5,485 nt of DNA from Ruminococcus sp. Its GTDB lineage: Bacteria > Bacillota > Clostridia > Oscillospirales > Acutalibacteraceae. The stretch is from positions 1 through 5,485 of the forward strand of contig JAMPAE010000117.1 of NCBI GenBank assembly GCA_023667385.1, written 5' to 3'. Made by a program: the position numbers and the translations under genes. Below the pieces are notes generated by a model that worked only from the letters and a program-made list of their open reading frames with translations, made no database searches and was not told the origin of the DNA. Each line of letters opens with the position of its first letter. Position 1 is the stretch's first letter. Below, piece after piece: positions 1-4,897 of this stretch.

Positions 1-1518
1 GTGCTGGCAGCTTTTGATATGTCGGAAAGCGGCGGAGACTGCGGCAGGATTCAGGTCATGACAAGAAGAAGCACCGACGGCGGCGAAACCTTCGACAAGA
101 TGAAAACCACGCTGAGCCTGCCTGTCAGCAAAGCTCCGCAGCATGGCGGCGAATTTTCCAGCGCATTTGCAATTGACCCGATTCTTGTTGAATGTGAAAA
201 CGGCGATTTGCTCATGATTGTTGATGTGTACCCCGAATCAAGAGGTCTGATGAAAAGAAACTGGGTTGAAAAAGGCTCAGGCTATGTTGAAGTCAGCGGC
301 AAGCAATATTTTGCGCTCTATGAGGGCAATTCAAAAGTCGGCACAAATAAAAAATCCACGCTCGGCAGCGCCTATACTGTTCGTGAAAACGGATTTGTCT
401 ATACGCCTGACGGCAAAAAAACAAATTACTATCTGCCGAAAAATCACAGTGCAGATTGCGCATATGAAACCGCAGGTGATTTATATTACGCACTTGGAGA
501 GCCTGATTACATTGAAAAATGTCCTCCGCTCATTCCCGAAAGAGGTGACGGAAAGGACATATACTGCGGCAATGTTTTTCTTTCAATGAACAAGGGTGTT
601 TTGGATTTAGATAACCCGACTGAAATTACCAAACGCATTGTAGGTCCCGATAAAGACGGCGAACTTTTTTCAAAATACCCCTGTGTTGAAACAAAGCCTG
701 CGCCGCTCAGTGCCCTTGTCACAAGCTACCTTTGGGTGCTTCGCAGCACTGACAACGGCGAAACATGGAATCAGCCGCAGGACATCACAAAGCAGGTCAA
801 GCAAAACGAAATTTTTCTCGGAACAGGTCCGGGCGTTGCAATCAGGCTGAAAAATCAAAGTGACAGCAGCAAAAACGGCAGAATCCTCGCCCCGGTTTAT
901 AACCTGAAAAACACCGCAGTGCTGTTCAGCGATGACAACGGTGAAACGTGGAAGCGCTCTCATCCAAGCAAAAACATTGATGAAACCCAGCTTATTGAGC
1001 TGTCAGACGGAACAATCCTGTGCTTTGGCAGGCAGAAAAAGCTTGGCAAAACTCCGCTCAGCATGAGCACAGACGGCGGTGAAACGTGGAAAAAGCTGCC
1101 TAAAACAAAGCTTTCCGCCGTCAAATGCCAAAAGTCATTTTTGAAAGTACCAAAACACACATATACCGCAGAAATGGACAAATCAAAGGATTACATCATC
1201 GCCTGCAACACTTCAGGAAACTATCAAAAAAACAGCAAACGCTTTGGCGGTATGCTCACCATTGGCTGCGTCAATGATGATAAAAGCATCATCTGGCTCA
1301 GACAGCGCAGGCTTCATGCAGAAGGAGTGAGCGGCAAGTTTGAAAATTTCTTCGCTTATTCGTGCATCACATCTTTATCCGACGGTTGCTTTGCCGTTTT
1401 CTATGAAGCGATGCCGGGCGGATATGGTGTGTTTGAAAAATTCTCACTTAAATGGCTGATGAACGGCGAATCTGCATTCAGCTTCCCGATACCGCTGAAA
1501 AATAAATTCAGAAGTTAA
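1..1518 (+). CDS. NanI-like exo-alpha-sialidase (GH33), 3' part, start outside window
   Basis: The sialidase removes terminal sialic acid from glycoconjugates. The open frame enters from the left edge, so the GTG at base 1 is probably an internal Val and 505 residues are visible. Four Asp boxes (S-x-D-x-G-x-T-W/F) lie at residues 24-31, 249-256, 310-317 and 356-363, marking a six-bladed propeller. By comparison with clostridial NanI, likely catalytic residues are D6 (acid/base, in AAFD), E328 (in DETQ), R344, R414 (two Arg-triad members) and Y453 (nucleophile, in FFAYSC). Residues about 80-240, starting near GSGYVEVSGKQYFALY, match the extra domain inserted in NanI/NanJ/NanB-type enzymes. The first triad Arg (RIP motif) and any signal peptide or binding module lie upstream of the window. 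The protein ends soon after the propeller, with no LPxTG or other C-terminal anchor. Hydrolytic and intramolecular trans-sialidase forms cannot be separated from this sequence. No convincing terminator follows. Confidence 0.93.
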   Translation: MLAAFDMSESGGDCGRIQVMTRRSTDGGETFDKMKTTLSLPVSKAPQHGGEFSSAFAIDPILVECENGDLLMIVDVYPESRGLMKRNWVEKGSGYVEVSGKQYFALYEGNSKVGTNKKSTLGSAYTVRENGFVYTPDGKKTNYYLPKNHSADCAYETAGDLYYALGEPDYIEKCPPLIPERGDGKDIYCGNVFLSMNKGVLDLDNPTEITKRIVGPDKDGELFSKYPCVETKPAPLSALVTSYLWVLRSTDNGETWNQPQDITKQVKQNEIFLGTGPGVAIRLKNQSDSSKNGRILAPVYNLKNTAVLFSDDNGETWKRSHPSKNIDETQLIELSDGTILCFGRQKKLGKTPLSMSTDGGETWKKLPKTKLSAVKCQKSFLKVPKHTYTAEMDKSKDYIIACNTSGNYQKNSKRFGGMLTIGCVNDDKSIIWLRQRRLHAEGVSGKFENFFAYSCITSLSDGCFAVFYEAMPGGYGVFEKFSLKWLMNGESAFSFPIPLKNKFRS

Positions 1519-1533
1519 AAAACTTTAATTGTA

Positions 1534-1566
1534 TTTAAGCTTACGGGTATATTTTTATTATATAAT
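1534..1566 (+). promoter_or_regulatory. Probable promoter of the zinc-ribbon gene
   Basis: A perfect -10 hexamer TATAAT lies at 1561-1566 in an A/T-rich stretch, about 50 bases before the start codon at 1618. The -35 element is poor. The best pairing is TTTAAG (1534-1539) with an overlapping TATTAT (1556-1561) at 16 bp spacing. The TATAAT itself has no good hexamer at 17 bp. The absence of a terminator after the sialidase gene means read-through from upstream is also possible. Confidence 0.4.
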
Positions 1567-1600
1567 GACTGCGCAAACAAAAAATATCACTTTCGCAGTC
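1567..1600 (+). repeat. 7-bp perfect inverted repeat in the leader of the zinc-ribbon gene
   Basis: GACTGCG (1567-1573) and CGCAGTC (1594-1600) are exact reverse complements separated by 20 bases. The first arm starts directly after the -10 hexamer and the second ends directly before the Shine-Dalgarno GGAAAGG (1601-1607). In RNA this would be a 5'-end stem-loop abutting the ribosome binding site. As DNA it could be an operator dyad. The function is inferred only from position. Confidence 0.55.
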
Positions 1601-1617
1601 GGAAAGGTTAACTAATT

Positions 1618-2205
1618 ATGTATTGTAACAGATGTAACGCATATAACGATGATAACGCACGATTTTGCAATAACTGCGGCGCAGAGCTTGCACCGCCAAC
1701 GTCCCAACCTGAGCAGCCTTTTGACGGGCAGGTGCCGCCGAATCAAGAGCAACCGTTTAACGGCAATGTGCCTCCACAGGGCAATTTTAACGGTACGTTT
1801 AACAACAATTCGCCCTATGGTCAGCCGATGTATCGCAGTCAACCGTCAAAATATACCAACACCATGCCAATCATTGCAATTGTTGCAAGCATCTTGAATT
1901 TCAACATTCTCGGCATTATTTTTGCAATTTTGTCGCTTGTCAACTATAATAATCATGAAACCGCAATGCGCATGGGCGATTTTGCAAAAAGCGAAATGTA
2001 TGGCAGGAAGTCGAAAACCTATAGCATTGCTTCAATTGTGATTTCAATTGTCCTTATTGCTGTTCGCTTCATTCTTGGAATTGTGTGGTTTTTCTTTGCG
2101 GGTGAAATGTTCACTTCGATTTGGCCTGAATTTTTCAATGAATTTTATTATGATGAATACCCGATGATGATCAATGTAATTTCAATGATTCAGTCACTTA
2201 TATAA
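1618..2205 (+). CDS. Zinc-ribbon membrane protein with CD225/dispanin-like tail
   Basis: This is a 195-residue protein of unknown role. Residues 3-20 form a compact zinc ribbon (C3-x2-C6 ... C17-x2-C20, followed by G-A-E-L), as in many bacterial zinc-ribbon-tethered membrane proteins. Residues 25-80 are a Pro/Gln/Asn-rich, probably disordered linker with a tandem repeat (QPFDGQVPPNQ, QPFNGNVPPQG). Two hydrophobic segments follow, about 83-109 and 135-161. The loop between them (residues 117-137, MRMGDFAKSEMYGRKSKTYS) resembles the CD225/dispanin signature, in which a small-residue/GD segment and a basic patch precede the second membrane helix. DUF4190 is an alternative family label. The ATG at 1618 is preceded by GGAAAGG with 10-base spacing. 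The protein probably sits in the cytoplasmic membrane with the ribbon in the cytosol. Substrate and partners are unknown. Confidence 0.85.
   Translation: MYCNRCNAYNDDNARFCNNCGAELAPPTSQPEQPFDGQVPPNQEQPFNGNVPPQGNFNGTFNNNSPYGQPMYRSQPSKYTNTMPIIAIVASILNFNILGIIFAILSLVNYNNHETAMRMGDFAKSEMYGRKSKTYSIASIVISIVLIAVRFILGIVWFFFAGEMFTSIWPEFFNEFYYDEYPMMINVISMIQSLI
1714..1782 (+). repeat. Imperfect tandem repeat coding QPF(D/N)GxVPP
   Basis: Two adjacent units of about 33-36 bp encode QPFDGQVPPNQ (residues 33-43) and QPFNGNVPPQG (45-55). A degenerate third echo, FNGTFNNN, follows. The DNA units differ mostly by scattered substitutions, which suggests an old internal duplication in the disordered linker. Confidence 0.6.
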
Positions 2206-2210
2206 AAATC

Positions 2211-2245
2211 AAAAGCTCTGTTGCAACGGCAGAGCTTTATTTCTA
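2211..2245 (+). terminator. Intrinsic terminator after the zinc-ribbon gene
   Basis: A 9-bp perfect stem, AAAGCTCTG (2212-2220) with CAGAGCTTT (2230-2238) around a 9-base loop, begins 6 bases after the stop codon. It is followed by a T-rich stretch (TTTATTTC). On the opposite strand the same stem is followed by TTTTGATTTTTA, so it may also act as a second stop for the leftward ribosomal operon. Confidence 0.8.
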
Positions 2246-2250
2246 TATGC

Positions 2251-2287
2251 AAAAAACATCTCGCCGAGCATTAACTCAGGCGAGATG
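2251..2287 (-). terminator. Intrinsic terminator of the rplU-prp-rpmA operon
   Basis: Reading leftward, CATCTCGCC (2287-2279) pairs perfectly with GGCGAGATG (2265-2257). A further GAG:CTC pair lies inside next to a one-base bulge, and the stem is followed directly by six Ts (2256-2251). It lies 19 bases beyond the rpmA stop codon. This is a textbook Rho-independent terminator in the leftward direction. Confidence 0.9.
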
Positions 2288-2305
2288 CGTTTGATTGAAA
2301 ATTAA

Positions 2306-2590
2306 TTATTGTTCAACAGCGTATACGCTGACCTTTTTGCGGTCTTTGCCCATACGTTCAAACTTAACTTTGCCGTCAACAAGAGCAAAAAGAGTGTCAT
2401 CAGAACCCTTACCAACGTTGTTGCCCGGATGAATGTGAGTTCCACGCTGCTTAACAAGAATGTTACCTGCGAGAACGAACTGACCGTCAGCACGTTTTAC
2501 ACCGAGTCTTTTTGACTCTGAATCACGGCCGTTACGGGTTGAACCCATACCTTTTTTATGAGCGAATAACTGAATGTTAATCTTAAGCAT
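2306..2590 (-). CDS. rpmA: Ribosomal protein bL27 precursor with Prp-cleaved N-terminus
   Basis: bL27 is a 50S subunit protein whose N-terminal tail reaches the peptidyl transferase centre. The 94-residue product has the family hallmarks HKKGMGSTRNGRDSESKRLG, the GNILVKQRGTHIHPG core, and the usual bacterial length. It starts with the extension MLKINIQLF ahead of A10-H-K-K-G. In Firmicutes studied experimentally (S. aureus MLKLNLQFF|ASKKG) this extension is removed by Prp between Phe and Ala, so the predicted cut here is F9|A10. The start ATG is set by a strong GGAGGTG (2599-2605) with 8-base spacing. It is the last gene of the leftward operon with rplU and prp. A strong terminator follows. 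Confidence 0.98.
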   Translation of the reverse strand: MLKINIQLFAHKKGMGSTRNGRDSESKRLGVKRADGQFVLAGNILVKQRGTHIHPGNNVGKGSDDTLFALVDGKVKFERMGKDRKKVSVYAVEQ

Positions 2591-2611
2591 TTTGCTTGCA
2601 CCTCCATGTTG

Positions 2612-2932
2612 TTATTGAATAAATTCCTTTTCGCAAACGATGCAATCACTGTAATCGTTTGCAAGAGCTTTCATGTGCATTTCAAAGCCTTGCATGACAT
2701 CTTTGATTTTAGCTGCATCTTTTGCGGCAACTGTGAAGCATAAATAAGCTTCATCAATCTCTGTTTCAGCCTCAACCCCAATGACATCGGTGATGGTGTT
2801 GGCTGTCATATAAGCACACGAGGAAACCGAAGCACAAACAATGTCGCTTCCCTCATCGGCATAGCCGCTGTGACCGCTGATTTCAAAGCCGCTCAGCTCA
2901 TTGTTAAGTGAAAAAAACTTAACCCGAATCAT
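2612..2932 (-). CDS. prp: Ribosomal-processing cysteine protease Prp
   Basis: Prp (ysxB family, 106 residues, normal length) is a cysteine protease that trims the N-terminal extension of bL27 during ribosome maturation. The catalytic pair is visible as H21 (in SGHSGYADEGSDIVCASVSS) and C33 in the same block. The glycines around H21 and the D-I-V-C-A segment are the family signature. The gene lies between its operon partner rplU and its substrate gene rpmA. Only three bases separate the rplU stop from the prp ATG (TAAGGCATG). The only purine-rich motif (AAGG) is one base from the ATG, so no properly spaced Shine-Dalgarno site exists and translation probably depends on coupling to rplU. A 7-bp hairpin lies just inside the coding sequence (2903-2923). 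Confidence 0.96.
   Translation of the reverse strand: MIRVKFFSLNNELSGFEISGHSGYADEGSDIVCASVSSCAYMTANTITDVIGVEAETEIDEAYLCFTVAAKDAAKIKDVMQGFEMHMKALANDYSDCIVCEKEFIQ
2903..2923 (-). repeat. 7-bp inverted repeat at codons 4-10 of prp
   Basis: In the transcript, GTTAAGT (2923-2917) and ACTTAAC (2909-2903) are perfect reverse complements around a 7-base loop made mostly of U. The hairpin starts 10 bases into the prp reading frame, inside the region a starting ribosome covers. A role in lowering prp translation is an inference. The stem is A/U-rich and of modest stability. Confidence 0.5.
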
Positions 2933-2935
2933 GCC

Positions 2936-3247
2936 TTAAGCGTTGATTGCTGAAATTTCAACCTTTGTGTACGGCTGTCTGTGGCCCATTTTTCTTTTTG
3001 CGTTCTTCTTTGACTTATAAGTGAACACAACAATTTTCTTGGCCTTGCCGTTCTTAACAGCCTTAGCTGTTACGGTTGCACCCTCAACATACGGTGCTCC
3101 AACTTTGATTCCGTCATCTGAACCAACTGCGATTACCTTGTCAAAAGTAACCTCTGATTCTGCTTCAACGTCAAGCTTTTCAATGAAAACAGTGTCGCCT
3201 GCTTCAACCTTATACTGCTTGCCGCCTGTTTCGATAATTGCGTACAT
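2936..3247 (-). CDS. rplU: 50S ribosomal protein bL21
   Basis: bL21 binds 23S rRNA in the large subunit. The 103-residue product has standard length. It shows the N-terminal MYAIIETGGKQYKVEAGDTVFIEKL block, the middle VGAPYVEGATVTA, and the basic C-terminal KKIVVFTYKSKKNAKRKMGHRQPYT segment characteristic of the family. The ATG at 3247 is preceded by AAAGGAA (3258-3264) with 10-base spacing. It is the first gene of the leftward rplU-prp-rpmA operon, preceded by a structured leader and a near-consensus promoter. The operon order matches that of Bacillus and many Clostridia. Confidence 0.98.
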   Translation of the reverse strand: MYAIIETGGKQYKVEAGDTVFIEKLDVEAESEVTFDKVIAVGSDDGIKVGAPYVEGATVTAKAVKNGKAKKIVVFTYKSKKNAKRKMGHRQPYTKVEISAINA

Positions 3248-3340
3248 TTTTCTTTCATTCCTTTATTATGGACTCGCTGAGTAAGGCGGAGAAAACTCAC
3301 TTTCGGCATGACAAACCATGCCGCCCGATACATGCGGTAG
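3248..3340 (-). promoter_or_regulatory. Structured 5' leader of rplU, probable L21 leader
   Basis: About 92 bases lie between the predicted transcription start (near 3339) and the rplU ATG. The strongest element is a 7-bp perfect hairpin, CGGCATG (3323-3317) and CATGCCG (3310-3304), with a 6-base loop. Competing partners exist: GGCGG (3325-3321) can pair with CCGCC (3289-3285), and TGAGT with ACTCA (or that ACTC with the following GAGT). Rfam describes an L21 leader ahead of rplU in Firmicutes, thought to serve autoregulation. Position and mutually exclusive stems fit, but I could not test the covariance model. Confidence 0.6.
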
Positions 3341-3345
3341 TTATG

Positions 3346-3374
3346 AGTATAACAAAACAAAAGCAGTTTGTCAA
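3346..3374 (-). promoter_or_regulatory. Sigma-A-type promoter of the rplU operon
   Basis: Leftward, a perfect -35 TTGACA (3374-3369) and a -10 TATACT (3351-3346, five of six consensus bases) are separated by exactly 17 bp. Transcription should start near 3337-3340. This is the strongest promoter in the window, which fits a ribosomal protein operon. Confidence 0.88.
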
Positions 3375-3408
3375 TAGCCTTTGGATAAAAATTACTGCAA
3401 TTTCGCAT

Positions 3409-3454
3409 AATAAATGCAGCGCCGGAGTTTATCCCCCGACGCCGCTGATTTATT
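3409..3454 (-). terminator. Terminator-like hairpin overlapping the DUF421 stop codon
   Basis: Reading leftward, AATAAAT-CAGCG (3454-3443) pairs with CGCTG-(C)-ATTTATT (3421-3409), with one bulged base, and a G/C-rich interior that pairs only partly. The stop codon at 3452-3450 lies within the first arm. The outer A/T pairs supply the T-rich exit (ATTTATT) in either direction. It separates the DUF421 transcript from the rplU promoter, about 35 bases away. Confidence 0.6.
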
Positions 3455-4154
3455 CGAGTATATCCTTTGGCTGCTTCTTGCTTTTATCATAAAAAGTTAT
3501 CTTAAATTTACTGTCGCAAGTTGCAAGAAAAACCTTTCCGATGTCGCTCACGCCCATGTCGCACAGTGTTTTCATCAGCCACTTCTGATCCTTACCGATT
3601 GCCGAAAGGCTGCTTTCAACAACCTTACCATCAAGGATTACGTTTGCAAGAATAGTTTCCTGAGTTGGCAAAACTTCAATGTCTGATGCCGTCACAGGTT
3701 TGTTCAGTGCAGTTGGAATGAAGCTGACACGTCCGTTTGGCTCAAGGATTGCCGTGTCAAGCTGCGACAAATCAAAATATCCGTTGTTTCTGCACTTCAT
3801 CAAGAATTCGTTGATGTCAAGCCTTGCCTTTTTGAAATTATCATAGCACAACTTGCCTTTATCAAGCAGTATTATCGGCTTACCCGTGATGAACCTGCGC
3901 ATTACAATCGACTTATCTGTCACAAACGAAAGCAAAAGCGTTGCTGCACCGTAAATTATCATCGAAACCAAAATTGTTCCGATTTCGCTTTTGGGGGCAA
4001 TTGCAAGCTCAGCCGCAATTGAACCGATTGTGATTCCGTTAATGTAATCGAACAGACTCATCTCCGAAAGCTGCCTGTAGCCCAAAATCCTTGTGATTGC
4101 AAAAAGCACAACCACTGACAAAATTGTTGTCAGCAAAACTTGTAAATAATTCAT
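3450..4154 (-). CDS. DUF421 (YetF-like) membrane protein
   Basis: This is a 234-residue member of the DUF421/YetF family, whose biochemical role is not established. Hydrophobic segments at about residues 4-20, 40-54 and 57-78 give three predicted membrane helices. The family block R22-I-L-G-Y-R-Q-L-S-E-M-S-L-F-D36 and ITIGSIAAE (41-49) lie around the second helix. The C-terminal half is soluble and carries the usual GKPIILLDKGKL (91-102), CRNNGYFDLSQLDTAILEPNGRVSF (121-145) and KWLMKTLCDMGV segments. An upstream TTG at 4169 keeps the frame open. The ATG at 4154 is preferred because GGGTGA (4159-4164) sits 4 bases ahead of it, and that Shine-Dalgarno would fall inside the gene if TTG were used. 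It is divergent from plsY. Confidence 0.92.
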   Translation of the reverse strand: MNYLQVLLTTILSVVVLFAITRILGYRQLSEMSLFDYINGITIGSIAAELAIAPKSEIGTILVSMIIYGAATLLLSFVTDKSIVMRRFITGKPIILLDKGKLCYDNFKKARLDINEFLMKCRNNGYFDLSQLDTAILEPNGRVSFIPTALNKPVTASDIEVLPTQETILANVILDGKVVESSLSAIGKDQKWLMKTLCDMGVSDIGKVFLATCDSKFKITFYDKSKKQPKDILE

Positions 4155-4158
4155 ACTA

Positions 4159-4164
4159 TCACCC
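4159..4164 (-). promoter_or_regulatory. Ribosome binding site that sets the DUF421 start
   Basis: GGGTGA (leftward) lies four bases before the ATG at 4154. It matches the GGTGA part of the anti-16S sequence and argues against the upstream in-frame TTG at 4169. Confidence 0.65.
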
Positions 4165-4167
4165 AAC

Positions 4168-4236
4168 AATATTTTGAGCGCATTTTTTATTTATATTCAA
4201 ATTATGTAATAATCTCCTGAATTTCGCTCAAGAATA
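4168..4236. repeat. Mirrored leader inverted repeat between the DUF421 gene and plsY
   Basis: The arms are TTGAGCG (4174-4180) and CGCTCAA (4225-4231), extended outward by AATAT on both sides with one inserted base on the plsY side. A/T-rich sequence of 44 bases separates them. The outer ends lie 13-15 bases from each start codon. The similarity continues into both ribosome binding sites (GGTGATA in each). It could be a shared operator dyad or a duplicated leader. I could not place confident promoters for either gene in the spacer. Confidence 0.6.
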
Positions 4237-4241
4237 TCAAC

Positions 4242-4247
4242 GGTGAT
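4242..4247 (+). promoter_or_regulatory. Ribosome binding site that sets the plsY start
   Basis: GGTGAT lies four bases before the ATG at 4252. The alternative in-frame GTG at 4243 lies within this motif and has no site of its own, so ATG is preferred. Confidence 0.65.
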
Positions 4248-4251
4248 ATAT

Positions 4252-4821
4252 ATGGAAAAGATACTTTGCGTTTTAATCGGATACTGCTTCGGTGTGTTTC
4301 AAAGCTCTTATGTTTTCATCAGGCATTTTTACGGCGTTGACATCAGAAATGTTGGCTCAGGCAACGCAGGAACAACAAATGTGCTCATGAACTTCGGCAA
4401 GCCGCTTGCGCTGCTCGTTCTGTTTTGTGACATGATGAAAACCATTGTTCCGGTCATCATCTGCACCCTGATTTTCCGCTCAACCAACAGCCTTACTGTG
4501 ACGGCTCTCACCTGCCTCGGTGTTGCTGTTGGGCACAACTTCCCGTTTTGGCTGAAATTCAAAGGCGGCAAAGGCGTTGCTGTTGCGGTTGCAACAACTC
4601 TTGTGCTGGATGTGCGCATTTTTATTGTTGCAATTTTGACTGCTGCTGTGTTTTCTGCACTCACAAAATCGCTGACTTATGGCTCGCACACATTTGCAAT
4701 TATGATGTTCATCTGCGCCGTGACTTTTGGCTATGCTCCGATTGTCGCTTTCAGCATATTGATTCAAAGCCTGCTGATAAATTTTCTGCACATAAAGAGA
4801 AAAAAGGCTGTTGCACATTAA
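4252..4821 (+). CDS. plsY: PlsY-like glycerol-3-phosphate acyltransferase
   Basis: PlsY moves an acyl group from acyl phosphate to glycerol 3-phosphate, the first membrane step of bacterial phospholipid synthesis. The 189-residue product is polytopic and near the usual length (about 190-215). Motif 1 is seen as GSGNAGTTN (residues 35-43) after the typical GVDIRNV. Motif 2 is GHNFPFWLKFKGGKGVA (94-110). Hydrophobic stretches at about 4-22, 50-75, 80-95, 108-135 and 148-180 fit the multi-helix fold. Motif 3, normally H-R-x-N-I-x-R-L-x-x-G-x-E near the C-terminus, is poorly kept: the tail reads NFLHIKRKKAVAH, without the usual Glu and with Asn and His apparently exchanged. It may therefore be a divergent paralogue rather than the housekeeping enzyme. 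The ATG at 4252 is chosen over the GTG at 4243. The gene is divergent from the DUF421 gene and convergent with the GH13 gene. Confidence 0.9.
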   Translation: MEKILCVLIGYCFGVFQSSYVFIRHFYGVDIRNVGSGNAGTTNVLMNFGKPLALLVLFCDMMKTIVPVIICTLIFRSTNSLTVTALTCLGVAVGHNFPFWLKFKGGKGVAVAVATTLVLDVRIFIVAILTAAVFSALTKSLTYGSHTFAIMMFICAVTFGYAPIVAFSILIQSLLINFLHIKRKKAVAH

Positions 4822-4825
4822 AATA

Positions 4826-4864
4826 TGCGGGCAGGTTTCACTCAAAAGTAAAACCTAACCCGCA
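4826..4864 (-). terminator. Shared hairpin between plsY and the GH13 gene
   Basis: TGCGGG (4826-4831) pairs with CCCGCA (4859-4864). Inside a small internal loop, AGGTTT (4833-4838) pairs with AAACCT (4851-4856), and ACT/AGT can close the loop further. Leftward it is followed by ATATTTTAA, a weak U-tract, so it best serves the GH13 gene. Rightward there is no T-run, so stopping of plsY transcripts would be less efficient or rely on another mechanism. Confidence 0.65.
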
Positions 4865-4897
4865 ATACACAAAATGCAAATTAAATTCAGCAGAAGC

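Noticed and set aside
1..3. GTG at base 1 as the true sialidase start
   Set aside because: The first visible residues fall in the middle of the first propeller blade, just after the expected RIP motif, so the gene must begin to the left of the window.
2911..2917. Seven-base A/T run in prp as a programmed slippage site
   Set aside because: The frame is intact, the product is full length with all motifs, and shifting would only give a truncated peptide.
3021..3284. Rightward 87-residue open frame antisense to rplU
   Set aside because: It is a shadow of the conserved rplU gene, with composition typical of reversed ribosomal protein codons.
3133..3408. Leftward open frame over the rplU promoter and leader
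   Set aside because: It crosses the promoter, the leader hairpins and the start of rplU in another frame. The promoter and the clear rplU start explain this stretch.
4155..4169. TTG start at 4169 for the DUF421 gene
   Set aside because: The GGGTGA Shine-Dalgarno would then lie within the gene. The ATG at 4154 is correctly spaced and gives a normal N-terminus beginning in the first membrane helix.
4174..4231. TTGAGC in each inverted-repeat arm as paired -35 boxes
   Set aside because: No good -10 hexamer lies at 16-18 bp from either. The best leftward one (CATAAT) is at 19 bp and the rightward side has none.
4243..4251. GTG start at 4243 for plsY
   Set aside because: It overlaps the GGTGAT motif that serves the ATG at 4252 and has no site of its own upstream.
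4480..4845. 121-residue open frame on the - strand
   Set aside because: It is antisense to plsY, spans the hairpin between plsY and the GH13 gene, and its product has no recognisable features.
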